A stretch of 64,000 nucleotides of DNA from Diphasiastrum complanatum (taxonomy: Eukaryota > Streptophyta > Lycopodiopsida > Lycopodiales > Lycopodiaceae): assembly GCA_029204225.1 (NCBI GenBank), contig CM055102.1, forward strand, positions 19,404,688 to 19,468,687. Direction: 5' to 3'. This document shows, one piece after another, positions 43,586-56,164 of the stretch (positions are counted from its first letter, which is position 1; the number at the start of each line of letters is the position of its first letter). Below the pieces are notes generated by a model that was not told the DNA's origin, ran no database searches, and saw only the letters and a program-made list of their open reading frames with translations. Both the position numbers and the translations under genes were made by a program.

Positions 43586-44383
43586 TAAAGGCTGAAATGA
43601 GCTAAATCCTTGGTTTTCATTCAATTTGATCACAATTTTTGATCTAAATCTTGTGTAGATTGGATCTTAGCATCTAGCATTGATTCTAGAACTCAAAGTG
43701 AGTCAAATACATTGGAGATTGGTGTTGTGTGACTTCATTTGCAGGTGCTTAGGTGTCTAAAACCAGAGGCAAAGTTGAATTCAATTCACATTACCAAGAT
43801 AGCAAGTTTTGCTTGCTCCAAGCATTGATTTCTAAGCGAGTTTTGGAGGTGATTTCCTTGAGGAGGCTTTCTAGCATTCAAGGAGAGGGAAGATCAGAGT
43901 TTTGGGGACTCTTCAAGGCTGTGCTGAAGTGTAGAGGACACCTCCTAAAGTGATTTAGGTTCAGTCCAACCATTGCTTGACTTATGCACCAAATTAGATC
44001 AATTTTTTATCAATTTTGATCAATTTTTGCTTGTGATTGGATAGTAGATTGTGTTGCATCCTCATTAAGTTCCATTTAGATATTTTACAAGTGATTTTGG
44101 AAGTATATTAGGTTGCTGAAATTCACTCTTGATAAGATCATTTGGAAGCTTTTATGTTCTTTATAGAAAGAGGGGCAATTCTACTAGTATTGTCTACTTC
44201 AATCAAGCAAGTGCATTATTTCTAGTATTCTATGATTTAATTTTGTTAAAGATCATTCTTAGATCTTTATAGAAAGTCTATTACTGATCTTTTCAGGTCC
44301 CTAAGAAGTGGGATAAGATAGATCTTCAATCAAATCAATAGAAGTAACCTTCATTTGTGTCAAGTCCTTGATTAGGAGACTAG

Positions 44384-45898
44384 ATGGCATCTATAAATGC
44401 ATATCTTTTGGATACTAATGAAAGGCTCAACAAAACTAACTATTCCATATGGAAAGTTAGAATGGAATCCATCGTGATCATGCAAGATCTGATGGAAATT
44501 GTAAATGGTAAGGAGGGTGAACCTATTCATCCTCAAGAAAAAGCCAAATACATCAAGAGGTGCAATGTTGCACTACATTGCATAAAAATGAATGTTGCAA
44601 ATGAACTCTTAAGAGAGGTAGGAGATTGCACTTCGGCTTGGGAGACTTTGCAAAGGGTCTATTAATCCAAGAACCAAACTAGAATGTTATCTTTGAAGAA
44701 TCAAATCTATAGAAGCTATCAAAAGAAAGGAGAGAGTGCACATACTTTTGTCCTAAGAGTAAAGGAATTGAACAAAGATCTAGCCTTCATAGGTGATCCT
44801 ATCAAGGATGAAGAGCTTGTTCAACTCATATTGAATGGACTAAGCTCTGAATTTGACAGTTTGGTTCAGGGATATGCAATTATGGGTAAGCTACCCATAC
44901 TTGAAGAACTCCAAGGCACACTCATGGCCGAGGAATCAAGGAGCCAAATGCAAGAGAGGATGGATAGGCTTTCCATCCAAGGTGGAGATGACCAAGATCT
45001 TCTCACCAAAGGAAAAGGCAAGTCCAAAGGCAAAGGATCAACATTCAAGAAGTATTCAAAGCTTGAGGATCAAGAAGGACCCTCAAAGGCATCTCCGTCA
45101 ACCACCAAAGTCAAGAAGGACAAATCAAAGGTGAAGTGCTACTATTGTAGCAAGATGGGGCATTATGCCTCGGAATGCTTCAAAAGGAAGCAAGATCAAA
45201 GCCAAGCCAACATGAGCAAAGAGGAGGAGGAGGAGAGTTCACATGAGGACTCTCTCATGATGTCCATATTTTCTTCAACAAGCTTCAAAGGAGAAGATCC
45301 TTGGTGGATTGACTCGGGTGCTAGTTCACACATGACTAGCAAAAGGGAGTTTTTCTCTTCTCTCTTATCTTATGATGGACCTATGAAGTCTATCTATACA
45401 ACAAATGATGAAGCTTGTAAGATTGAAGGAGTTGGTAGCATTCCCCTTTGCCTAGGATCTTCCAAAAAGATCAACATAAAAGGTGTTTTGTACATTCCTA
45501 CAATAACAAAGAATTTACTAAGTGTTGGCCAAATGGTAGACAATGGTTTCAATGTTGACTTTGCTTCAAATGAATGTTTCATCAAGAAGAAGGGTAAGAT
45601 AGTGGCTAAGGGCACTAGACTTGGCAAACTTTATAAGTTGGATGCATTTGTGGATGCTAATGTTGTCATGTTGGCCGAGAAGTGCAAGATATCTACCTTT
45701 ACTTTATGGCACAAAAGACTTGGACATGTCAACTCGGGTTCCATGGAGGCTATGATCAAGGAGGAGTATGCTTTAGGCTTATCAAGGTCTATTGGAAAGG
45801 AAGACAAGGTTTGTGAAGCTTGTGCTTTATCCAAGGCACATAAGAAGGTGTTTCCTAACTCCATCACAAAGTCATCTCATCCTCTTGAACTCACACTC
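44384..45898 (+). pseudogene. Element C gag, protease and integrase zinc region
   Basis: ATG at 44384 begins MASINAYLLDTNERLNKTNY. A TAA at 44663 replaces the Glu codon of the conserved KLYESK. The frame then continues through QIYRSYQKKGESAHTFVLRV, a Lys-rich stretch, the knuckle CYYCSKMGHYASEC, and the protease site DPWWIDSGASSHMT with DSG intact. Then come LYIPTITKNLLSVGQMVDNG and the integrase HHCC region (LWHKRLGHVNSG ... CEACALSK). A small indel near 45890 shifts the frame just before the first catalytic Asp. With one stop and one shift, this is the best preserved protease of the A/C group here. Confidence 0.88.
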
Positions 45899-46330
45899 GG
45901 ATGTGCACATTGCTAGCACCAAATCTAATGGAGGTTCATCCATGTTTTTAACCTTCATTGATGACTACTCAAGATATTGTTGGGTGTTCTTACTTTCCTT
46001 CAAGTCTCAAGTATTTGATACTTTTGTAAAGTTCAAGTTGTTTGTGAAAAAACATCATAATCATAGCATCAAGATTCTTAGAAGTGACAATGGTGGAGAA
46101 TTCATCTCCAATGAGTTCAGGGCCTTTTGTGAGGAAGAAGGGATCAAGAAAGAGACTTCTTGTCCTTACACTCCTCAACAAAATGGAGTTGCTGAAAGAA
46201 GGAATAGAACATTATGTGAATGTTCTAAGGCTTTAAGATTAGCTGCTTGTTTGCCCAAATGCTTTTGGGGTGAGTCTCTTGTATATGCAAACTACTTGAT
46301 GAATAGGGTGTCTTGCAAAGCAATTGAACA
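45895..46330 (+). pseudogene. Element C integrase core, truncated
   Basis: After the frameshift: HSDVHIASTKSNGGSS with the first Asp, LTFIDDYSRYCWVFLLSFKS, ILRSDNGGEFISNEFRAFCE with the second Asp, and PYTPQQNGVAERRNRTLCEC with the Glu, so the triad is complete. The text continues FWGESLVYANYLMNRVSCKA and loses similarity at about 46330. Confidence 0.87.
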
Positions 46331-49300
46331 ATTTGAAAAAGTTTTCTGTCAAATAAATCTTATCATGGTTATGTTAACGGTGCTGCTATGATGGATTCTT
46401 TGATTATCTTCAATTCAAATTCAAAGCAAAGAATCCACACACAAAGAGTTTCTTCATCAACAAATCGACCAACCTTGGAGGATTTCAAGTTCAAGTGATC
46501 AAGCCAAGTTGATAACTTTTTAGGAGTGTGAAGAATAAAAAGCCATGCAACTTGTCTATAGGGGTTGATGAGGAAAATCATCTTGCTTGTGCATTTACAA
46601 GTTGTAAATATCATTCTCTAGCATGTACAAACTCGAGCTACATGACATGCACAATGTCTACATGGTCATTTGGACTATATTAACTTTGTTCCATTGTATA
46701 TATCAAAGGTATGTGAATTGAGCACATGACCTTGTAGATTAGGGCGAGTTTGAGTTAGGTAGGTCTAGATTTATAGACATGCATAAAAGTAGATGACATG
46801 CAAAGTCAGTTAGAGTGCATGCATGCAACATGCAATCAGTGCATGCAACATGCAAGTCAGTATACATGTTCTACACATCTCCATTTCATCTAGGGAAGTC
46901 ACATGCAACGCATGCATATACTAGTGGACACATGCATGTAGTTTTGTACATATCTAGTTGAGAATTTGACATTTGGAGAAAGTAGGTAGAAGTTAGGTGC
47001 AATTTCAACATGCAAGCTGTTAAGTGTCAAGATGATAGTAGTTTACAATTGATTAGGTGTAGGATATGCATTGAATGCAAGGAGTACCATGAATTTTGGC
47101 TCTCCTATATATGTACATATCATTCTCATTCATATCTAATGATGAATTAAGCTTTGGTAATGTCATAATGTCAAAATTGGATCTCATGCTATTTTGCTTG
47201 TTTTTTGTATTCTCTCTCTAACTCGAGTAGAAGGCATTCTTCATACATTATTTGCTTATGTATTCTCTCTATTTGTGAGAAATTAGTATTGCTTTGATCT
47301 GTAGCATTCTAGATTGTGCTCTAGCCTCAGATCTGTTGGTAGATTGCAGGATTGCTCTACAAGTGATCTGTGTGCCACCACAAAGCATGGTAAAGATCAT
47401 TCACACATTTCTTGTGAATCCCCACACATGTGAATTTTCTAGATTTTTCACATTATTTTTTAGCGATGAAAAAGTGAAAGTGATGCATCTCAACTTCCCA
47501 CTCTCATCTCCATTGGATTATGAGGTCCAATCACATTCAGAGGTTTATAATGAGGGCCCAATCACATTTCAAGGGTGACCACATGCTAAATAGGTTAGTA
47601 ACTCGAGCTGCCTCTATATATATGATGAGAGCTCTTTGTACATAACACTTTTTGAGATATAGAGATTTTGAGTCATTGGAGGTCAAAATTGCTTTTGTAG
47701 TAGAAACTCGAGAGCTTGTCCTTTTTTCTCTCTCTAGAATCTTTTGTATTCAATTTTTGGGTTGAGGCTAATGATGACACTTTGGTTTTTCACATGTGTA
47801 TTTGATATTTTTTTTTTTTAATAATTCATCTCTATTTGTGTACATGAGCTCTTGCCAAAAAGCAATGCTAGTTAGATTGCCACCTCAAATCCGAGATTGA
47901 TCAACATAGCTTTGATAGTGTGCAACCTCACATGCATGAAGATATTTGTAGATCTTTTCAAGTGTCAGCTTTTTTGCAAAAAATGTAGTGAAAAAATACA
48001 AATGTAGCGAACAATCCATGTGTCTAATCGCGATGGTCTGGCCATCAGTGGTTTGTTGGATATTATTCAACATGTCATGCCATTCAATTCTCAAAAGTGT
48101 GGTAAAAATCATCAATGAAAGAGCATACATCAACGTTGAGCTACAATCATTGAGTTGATGTAGTATACCTGCGATTTAGTATCCAACTCGCTGCAGAGGC
48201 AGCGATCAACTGTTATAAATTCTCACGTATCTTTTGAATCCATAAAACTATGTAATCATGCATTATCATACGCTAAGTAAGCTTCAACATCAAGTGCTTA
48301 TACAGTGCAAAAAAACCTTTGGTATCTGAAAGATCACTAAGCTTCAAGCCTGTTCATACTCTTACCTTACTTTGTAGTATGCTTCTAGCTAATGTCCTTC
48401 ACAAGCTTTGATCCTCAAGGCTGTAGTAGGTCGCAGTGGGAGAAGCATAGCCAGAGCAAAGGAAAGGCAGGAAAGAGAGAGGGAAAGAAGAAGGTGATTT
48501 AGGTCTGTGTGATCTTCCTTTATATAAAGAAGTCAGTACCTTTGAATGCACTAAGTGTTTGAAGATGCCCACCATCTGATTGTTTCCCCATAATGTGCAT
48601 AGATCCTAGCCGTTCAAAGGAAGGCAAGTTTCCCTCCAACAAGACTATTTTTAAAAAAAAACTTCATAAGGGGTCTCATTACCAAGTTTGGTAAAGTAAA
48701 GCAAATTATTCAGTTTGGTATCATAAAGGAGGATCATTTTCATGTTGTTTTAAAGCGTATATGTCGTGTAGCTATTATATATCAGAGTCCATGAGAGAGA
48801 GATACTTACGGCCTTTTTCATACAACAAATAAGCGTCGGAATAAAATGGTTAGGTGGAGGTAGGGGCTCCCCACAACCCAAAAAAGCAGCATCTTGAAAC
48901 CATCGTGTGGACTAAAACATGAATACAGACCTTTGTTAGCTTATGAACCGGATAAAAGGTAAGGGTTTAGTACTATCCCAACCAAGGAATAGTCGGTTAC
49001 ACCACAAGGGTGCAGAGAGAGAGATACACAATTTCACATAGTTCCTCTTGACAAAGCAAGACCAAACCCTTTGAAGCCTTTATTCATAAACCAACAAGGT
49101 ACAATAAAGCTGAAAAGTAAAATACAGTACAATAAAGCACCATATAGCATAATTACTCTCAAAACGTCCAGCTGATACCTGCCACCATCCCACAACACAA
49201 AACCGCACGAGTTAGTATAGTGGAGAAGACATGTGTCATAGCTAAGCATTAGTTGTTATCCATATCCACTGAAAGAAGTTATACTACTCATCAGCATAAA

Positions 49301-49906
49301 TAGCATTTTAAAACATAGTCCAGTCTTCCCAAACACAAAGACGATTTTCTCCATTACCGTATCAGGGCGAGTGCCATGCTGATCAGTTTTTGGGCATTGG
49401 TCCATATTAGTTTATTTTGTTTATAGCAAAAGTATGAAAAGTTTTCACCCTATATATTGCTTATCGCTAAAAGAAATGGTGTGAACACGTGTGCCGGTGT
49501 CAGAGCAAATCCATGCTATTCTAACCTGGGTGACTTAAGAAATGTCACGCACTACTGTCCATATTCGTGAGCATATCCATGCTTTCAAGTCGTATCTCAC
49601 CATAATCTGATATGACAACTGAATGGGTAATAAATTTGCACAAGCCATGGTTGAATAGTGTAGCTACGAGTAAACTTACGTTTATCGTAACTCCATATCC
49701 AACTCGTGGTCTTTTAGGACCCATGTATCGGATAGGCTTCATTTTATTGATGAGGTTCTCATGGTTTTTACAAGGTATTAGGACAGATCCGTGCCATTCT
49801 AATCCTTTTGTAAGAACCGTTTATCTTACGCAAATCCATGTTGTCCAAGATGATTTAAGGAGAAACCTTGCTTCGGGACAGCGTGGGTGTCATTATACGC
49901 TGAAAA
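46331..49906. other. No gene seen; AT-rich intergenic or LTR debris
   Basis: Short frames only. ATGCATGCAACATGCAATCA-type words repeat at 46812-46860. TATATATA sequences at 47108 and 47615 and CACACATGTGAATTTT near 47433 suggest old LTR pieces. A GA-rich patch lies near 48465-48490. TCCATGAGAGAGAGA at 48788 recurs near 56745. Nothing here supports a gene call. Confidence 0.4.
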
Positions 49907-50408
49907 TGTAGGAAATAGAAGCCTAAGGATCCAAAATCTTAACTATTCAATCACACAAAGCATTCTCAAAAGAAAGAGAGAGATGGCTAGAAACCCTCTT
50001 GTAGAAACTCATGGACAGCCAAGGAGAATAGTCAGTATTGCTTACAAAAGTGTGTCATACAAATGGGATGCACACATATATATAGTCCAAGATGACTATC
50101 TAACTTCATGACTATTGGCTTTCCAACTACTTGACTATTGGCTATCCAACTACTTGACTGTTGACTATCCAACTTTCTATAAGTTACATAGAAAGAATAA
50201 GGTACCTCCAATATGTCAAGTTGGAGTACTTAATGTCACAATTAGGCCTAGTGGACCCATGAGTCCCTACCAAGTTAATTTCATACTAACTTAGCTAACT
50301 CTAAGTTTAGTAAGCCTAATATAATAATTGACCATGGTTACACAACTCTCGACCTTTTTGGTCAAAGTAACCTATGGTAATGTAAGCAATTCCATTTACA
50401 TTCCAACA
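49907..50408 (-). repeat. 3' LTR of element D (left)
   Basis: Plus-strand TGTAGGAAATAG...TTCCAACA. It contains short tandem words CCAACTACTTGACTATTGGC. The polypurine tract AAGGAGGG (minus strand) adjoins at 50409-50416. Confidence 0.95.
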
Positions 50409-50414
50409 CCCTCC

Positions 50415-51765
50415 TTAAATGGAAATGCATAACATAACATGAAGTAACTTCTCGAAAGAGAAGAATGCAACTTGTCGTCCGAACTTCATCTCGCCAAATA
50501 AACTTCGGTCCGAAGTAGTTGAAATCTCATCCCCAACCATGTCCAACATATAAAAGGAAAAGAATGAGTAATAATGAAGCATCAAGTCGAAGGTGAGGAT
50601 TTGCATGCTCCATCCGAAGTAGGGAACCAACATAAACTCGGCAATAAGTCGAAACATGGACCTGTAATCCATCATAGGCTCCCACATTATTCGAAAATAC
50701 TTCTTACCATAAGGACAATAAAAAAGAGTACCAAACTCTTTTGGCATCACATCCTCCCAAACCTTACCATCAATGACTTGCTCACATAGAATAGGCAATG
50801 TACCAACATCATGATGAAGAGTAAGTGTAGAACCAAGAAAATCAGCAAGAGGTACTGATTTGAAAGAGGCATCTGCCTTCTCTTCGAAGTAAGACATTTT
50901 TTTTTGTCCTGCAAAGTCTCCAATAGCCGACAAGGAACTGTTATGGGTTGTTCAACACTTTGCTGTCCAAAGTTAATTCTCTCCAAACAAATGCTCACTC
51001 TTAACACTTTGAACAAAATTACTAATTGACACATGTTGACTCCCTCATCGATTAGTACAAAAAGGTTTCAAAGAGTGCTTGAATTTTTCAGCCTTTGCTA
51101 AAACATCAAATTGAAAAGGTTTCGCATGAAACTTTTCACTAATGCATCCATGATATGCATTAACTTGCGGTGACTTGAAAAAAAAAAATTGTTTCAACAT
51201 CTGCTCAATGTATCGTTGTTGAGAGATGAAGATTCCAGTCCCATGTAGAAGATCAACAAGGACCCAAGTGTGGTTCTTCATGAGTGAGTTGTACTCCTCT
51301 TGCATCGCATCCTCCAAACATTTTACTCCTCTGACCTGATTATAAAAAACAGGTTCTACTGCACCATCCTCAATAGATATAAGAGCAAAATCAAAAAAAT
51401 CAGCAAATTCTATTGATTTAGTAGAGGCACGAGTCTTCCCTTCATAGAAATGATCCACTTTGTTGTCCTGCAAAGTCTGCAACAACCATTTAGAGACTGG
51501 TTTGGGCTGTCCAACAGCCTTACCTTTGTCAACACTTTGCTGTCCAAAGTGTTCCGAACTTGGACCTTGTTGTCCAATGTTTTTCGAACTTGGACCTTGC
51601 TGTCCAATGTCTAAAACAGGCTACACTTCACCATAAATAGGTTCTTCTTGATGAACTATGGGCTGCAAAATTGGAGTAGTGGGCTGTCCACTAGAAGTAG
51701 ATGGCAGTCCCTTCTCTTCATGATTAGATGGCAAAACCAAATCTGAAAATATTTCAACATAGTCA
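50415..51765 (-). pseudogene. Element D pre-RT linker, RT remnants and linker duplicate
   Basis: Minus strand. The linker before RT includes a 30-bp tandem repeat (about 51520-51610, DSKVQV, DNKVQV). RT begins EEYNSLMKNHTWVLVDLLHG (about 51270), then jumps to GIFISQQRYIEQMLKQFFFF, the thumb side, so the palm with YVDD is missing. After a gap, 50415-50960 carries a diverged second copy of the linker: DASFKSVPLADFLGS and LPILCEQVIDGKVWEDVMPK parallel ASTKSIEFADFFDFA and EPVFYNQVRGVKCLEDAMQE of the first. Its downstream part (MLDMVGDEISTTSDRSLFGE) matches nothing I know and contains no RNase H. Confidence 0.8.
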
Positions 51766-52861
51766 TCTTGGGGGATGTCCCCTTCTGGGCGCAAGATCAT
51801 AGGAGTTCTTCTCATCAAAATGAACATCACGACTCACTATGATTTTGTTGGTATCCACATTAAACAATCTATAGTCTTTACTCTCACTACTATAGCCCAT
51901 AAAAATGCATTTTACTCTTTTATCATCTAGTTTGGATCTTAGCTTATCGGGAATAAACGCATAAGTCGTGCAACCAAAAGTGCGAAAGTGAGAAACCGAT
52001 GGCTTCTTACCAAACCAAACTTCATAAGGAGTCAAAATCTTCAAGGCTTTAGTCGGACACCAATTACTAATGTATGTCACCGTAATAACCGCTTCAATCC
52101 AAAACTTGTGGGGAACACCCTTTGCCTTAAGCATGCAACAAGCCATCTCCATGATTGTGCGATTTTTTCTCTTGGCAACAGCATTTTGTTGCGGTGTGTA
52201 AGGTGTAGTCATTTGATGTAGAATGTCTTTGCTTTGAAGAAACATGCCGAACGTACTTTTAATGTATTTCCCTCCTCAGTGGGTACGTAGTATCTTCAAA
52301 GTATGCCCAATTTGATTTTCTATCATAGCTAGAAAATCTTTGAAGCGTTGAAAAACTTTAGATTTTGCCTTCATAGGAAAGATCCATGTAAACCTTGAAA
52401 TACCATCAATAAAAGTAACAAAGTACTTGCATTTACCAGTGGATTTGGTCCTCATTGGACCAAATACATCACTATGAATTAAGGCAAACTTATCACCAAC
52501 CAGTGATAGTCCCATCAATAGGAAAAGGCTTCCGTTGAAACTTACCAAGTATGCATCCTTCGCATACATGTCCTTCGGGATGCTCCATATTTGGAATGCC
52601 TTCCACCATGTTGAATTTCTTCAACATATTCAAACTTCCAAAATTGAGGTGCCAGTACCTCGCATGCCATAGTTTAGCCAACTCCAATGCATGTGAATTA
52701 ATAGCAACAAGACCAAAGGATGTCAAAGCTTTAGGTTCATAAATATCCAACAAAAACAAACCTCCTTGCAATGTTCCCGAAGCAACAATTAAAAGTGATC
52801 TCTTTGGGGCCTTTATAAGACATTTGTCTTCTTTAAATTCTACAATCAATCCTTGATTCAT
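51763..52861 (-). pseudogene. Element D integrase, two catalytic positions lost
   Basis: Minus strand from 52861: end of protease domain (MNQGLIVEFKEDKCLIKAPK), zinc region LWHARYWHLN and CEGCILGKF, first Asp in LIHSDVFGPM. The second site, normally RSDxGGE, reads RTH-stop-GGK, so the Asp is lost. The third reads NAVAKRKNRTI where NGVAERKNR is normal, so the catalytic Glu is Lys. A frame break near 52520 splits the zinc region from the core. The C-terminal part is preserved (SHFRTFGCTTYAFIPDKLRS, VSRDVHFDEKNSYD). Confidence 0.87.
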
Positions 52862-54135
52862 GATTGTAGAGACCGAAATGAGATTTTTTTTTATCTTAGG
52901 AACATTAAGTACATTTCGAATGTACTTTTCTTCTCCATTGGGAAAAATGAGTGGTATAGATCCAATGCCTTCAATTGGATAGGAGGTGTTGTCAACACCT
53001 TGAACCTTGCTTACATCTTGATTTTCATAAGCTTTGTGAAGACGACTCTATGGTGAGTCATATGGCATGTAGCTCCGCTATCAATCACCCAATCAATCGA
53101 AGAAAAAATAGCAACCTACAAAGCTGAAGTAAAGTTGTTTTCTGCTGAAAAACCAACAAGTTGAGAAGTGGTAGAAATCTCATTTTGATTAGAAATGAGA
53201 TTGTTAGTGACAAAAACAAAATTACCATTGAAAGAATCATCCTCCTTTTGATGTTCTAATGAAATCATGGTTGTATTTGTATCAATACCTTTCTCTTTAT
53301 CCTTAGTAAGCTTCTTCCTACATTCCTCTATGTGGTGCCCAAACTTTTTACAATAATGGCACTTACTCTTCTTTTTGGATCCTTGATCTTGGCCTTCCTT
53401 GGATTTTTTATCCTTGGAAGAAGAAGGCTTACCTTTCCACTTGCCCTTGCCTTTGCCTTTGGTGAAGAAGGCTTGATCTTCTTGTTCACCAAAATTAATC
53501 CTTGTTTGCTCTTCTTGGAGAAGTAAGCCAACAAGCTCTTCAAAGGAGATTTGTTGTCCCCTAAGAGATATGCTTAAAGTAGACACAAATGGAAGATATG
53601 AATGAGGAAGTGAATTAAGAGTAATTGAAACAAATTGAGAGTTCTCGACAATTTCGTCAATGCTAAGAAGCTCTTCACAAAGATCCTTGATCTTCATTAA
53701 GTGATTTGAAAGCGTATCACCCTCTTGCATCTTCAATGTTGAGACTTGATTACATAGAAAAAGCACTTCCGTCATATTCTTCACTTGGAACATCTTGGCA
53801 AGTACTTCCCAAGCACTCTTGGAAGTCTTGCATGATCGAATGTGAGGTAGGATTGATCTTTTCACGGATAGCGCTATGACCGAATGTGCTTGTGTGTCAC
53901 GTCGATCCCACTTCTTTTGTTCTTCGGAAGACACCCCCACATATGTTGAAGAAGTGGCTCTTGACAGTGTAGTAGGTGCCAAACTAGGTGGCCTCTCTTC
54001 ATCACCACTTACAACTTCAAACAAACCTTTAGCAATAAGGAGGTTTTTGATCATGTAGCACCACAAGGAGAAATTAGTTCCATCCAACCTATCTTCATTG
54101 AACAAAGAACCTATAGATTCAGATTCTTTAGCCAT
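52862..54135 (-). pseudogene. Element D gag (intact) and protease
   Basis: ATG at 54135 begins MAKESESIGSLFNEDRLDGT. Gag is uninterrupted for 339 codons to 53116, with a UBN2-type region, EELVGLLLQEEQTR, a KGKGKGKWKGKPSSSK basic stretch and zinc knuckle CHYCKKFGHHIEEC. After the TAG at 53116 the protease follows in an adjacent segment (IDWVIDSGATCHMT, about 53060-53105), DSG intact, then breaks. Gag could be translated whole, which fits an element that depends on others for enzymes. Confidence 0.88.
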
Positions 54136-54758
54136 TTCTGAAAATTCAGCTAATAGTAGATGGGAAAACAGATTCTAGGCCAAAATCTACTAAAAAATCA
54201 GCAAGATCAAAGCTGAATTAATGAGCACTATAGATTGCAATACACCACATGCAAGAGCTCATTCACAAGAAGATATAGTTGGCTGTATTCTACTGAAATA
54301 ACTGAATACTAACTAATATGCAGGCTTCCAATGAAGCCAAAACCACAACCAAAACTTTTGTGGTAAAATGGTGTGCACTCAATGTGCTAATGGAGCAGAT
54401 GGTAGGACCTTCTTCCAGGCTCAAAAACAGAAAAAATTTTGCATCTAAAAATGTGTCAAAAACACATTTGTCTTCAAGGTAGATGGGCGCCCTCCTCCAA
54501 GAAGAAAATCTAAAGTTTGAATCATGTAATCTGATTTCAATCAAATGAAAACTAGTCGAGCATTGGCGCCCTACTGCTGGCTCCCAAATGAGTGGAGGTT
54601 CCAAGCTTTTCCCTGCAATTTCTTGCACAAAAAACAAGAAGAAGCCAAACAGTTCTCTCTCCACAAAAATCAGAAAAATTTTGATTTTTATAAACCAAAA
54701 GAGGAGAAATGTGGTTGCCTATTCGGTGCCCTCCAGCAAGCAATCAATTCTGAAAAAT

Positions 54759-54771
54759 GGCTCTGATACCA
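54759..54771 (-). promoter_or_regulatory. Primer-binding site of element D
   Basis: Plus-strand GGCTCTGATACCA (TGGTATCAGAGCC on the minus strand) adjoining the right LTR. The leader between it and the gag ATG at 54135 is about 620 bp with no coding text. Confidence 0.93.
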
Positions 54772-55273
54772 TGTAGGAAATAGAAGCCTAAGGATCCAGA
54801 ATCTTAACTATTCAATCACACAAAGCATTCTCAAAAGAAAGAGAGAGATGGCTAAAAACCCTCTTGTAGAAACTTGTGGACAGCCAAGGAGAATAGTCAG
54901 TATTGCTTACAAAAGGGTGTCATACAAATGGGATGCACACATATATATAGTCCAAGATGACTATCTAACTTCATGACTATTGGCTTTCCAACTACTTGAC
55001 TATTGGCTATCCAACTACTTGACTGTTGACTATCCAACTTTCTATAAGTTACATAGAAAGAATAAGGTACCTCCAATATGTCAAGTTGGGGTACTTAATG
55101 TCACAATTAGGCCTAGTGGACCCATGAGTCCCTACCAAGTTAATTTCATACTAACTTAGCTAACTCTAAGTTTAGTAAGCCTAATATAATAAATGATCAT
55201 GGTTGCACAACTCTCGACCTTTTGGGTCAAAGTAATCTATGGTAATGTAAGCAATTCCATTTACATTCCAATA
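54772..55273 (-). repeat. 5' LTR of element D (right)
   Basis: 502 bp. It starts TGTAGGAAATAG and ends TTCCAATA (CA changed to TA), followed by GAAAA. Confidence 0.95.
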
Positions 55274-56164
55274 GAAAATTTACATTACTTATGAAGTGAT
55301 ATAGTCGAACTGAGTAGAAACCAACTAAATTATGTGTTTAGGATCGTTATTAATCGCCTAGAATGGAATACATTTGTGAAGAGACACCTTACCTTTTGAG
55401 CATAGGTAATGCTTGCAAAATCTGAAAATTGTTCGAAAAACTCATACCTGGATGATTGTAGTAGTGGTTTCTTGTGAGGATGGCTTGTTTAGTCCCTCGA
55501 GTGCTCTTGCCTTCCTTAGACTTAAACCGCTCATAACGTTATTGTCAGCCATTGTGAAACCGATAGTAAGTATGTTAAGGCGAGCCTACTACTCGTTGCT
55601 TATACAAATCGGAAGCAAATGGTTTAATGTGCATGCTTGTGCAAACGCTTATAGCATTATGGTTCGAAACCGAACCTAATCAAAAATGAAGATAGTAGTA
55701 ATATTTGATGCTACAAAGAGCGCAAGTTTTATTTGTTAGTGCTTAAACACAGTAGTATTCCCTTTGAAATAGCAGTCATTCACAAGCATGATAACGAAAC
55801 TGGTTACAACATGAGGTATACTAATCATAATCAGAACGTGCCAGTGTCTGAGTTGTATCTTTAGTATAATAGCATGATACTACAATAGCTTCGTCTCTGG
55901 AGTATGTATGTAACCCTTAGTTACTTATGGAACAACCACACATCCATGTTGTCCTTTGAAGGATAGTAAAGTATACTATAAATTGTAGTTAACAACCCAA
56001 ACTATCATCCTTTCATATCTATGATAAGGAGTTTGGATCCATACAACCATTCATGAGATAGGAAGTGCTTCGTCATTGGTCATTATGAAGCTCTTGTCTC
56101 AACCTACCATATGTGATGCATAACTATCATTATCATGCTTTATAAAGTATGTGAAAGAAAGCAT
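55274..56164. other. No gene seen
   Basis: Right flank of the element D insertion. Short frames only, with no recognisable similarity. Confidence 0.45.

Larger units (their letters stand above)
42906..46330 (+). mobile_element. 5' two-thirds of copia element C
   Basis: A copia element related to A and 2. It has a 5' LTR, tRNA-Met primer site, 0.8-kb leader, gag, protease and most of integrase, then breaks at about 46330 inside the integrase C-terminal part. RT, RNase H and the 3' LTR are missing. Confidence 0.85.
49907..55273 (-). mobile_element. Full-length Ty1/copia retrotransposon D, RT core deleted
   Basis: 5.37 kb, minus orientation. Both LTRs are 502 bp and align without gaps, with about a dozen differences by eye. 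GAAAA target duplications flank it (49902-49906 and 55274-55278). Primer site, leader, gag, protease, integrase and polypurine tract are in the expected order, but RT is cut to its two ends and RNase H is absent. A second copy of the pre-RT linker and unrecognised sequence take its place. It is a recent but defective insertion. Confidence 0.95.

Noticed and set aside
46812-46860. Possible satellite of ATGCATGCAACATGCA words
   Set aside because: Only two or three imperfect units; too short to call a satellite.
49545-49911. Overlapping ORFs on both strands left of element D
   Set aside because: Neither has family features, and they overlap each other in opposite directions.
54290-54776. ORFs in the leader of element D
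   Set aside because: They lie between primer site and gag and match no protein; leader sequence is expected to be noncoding.
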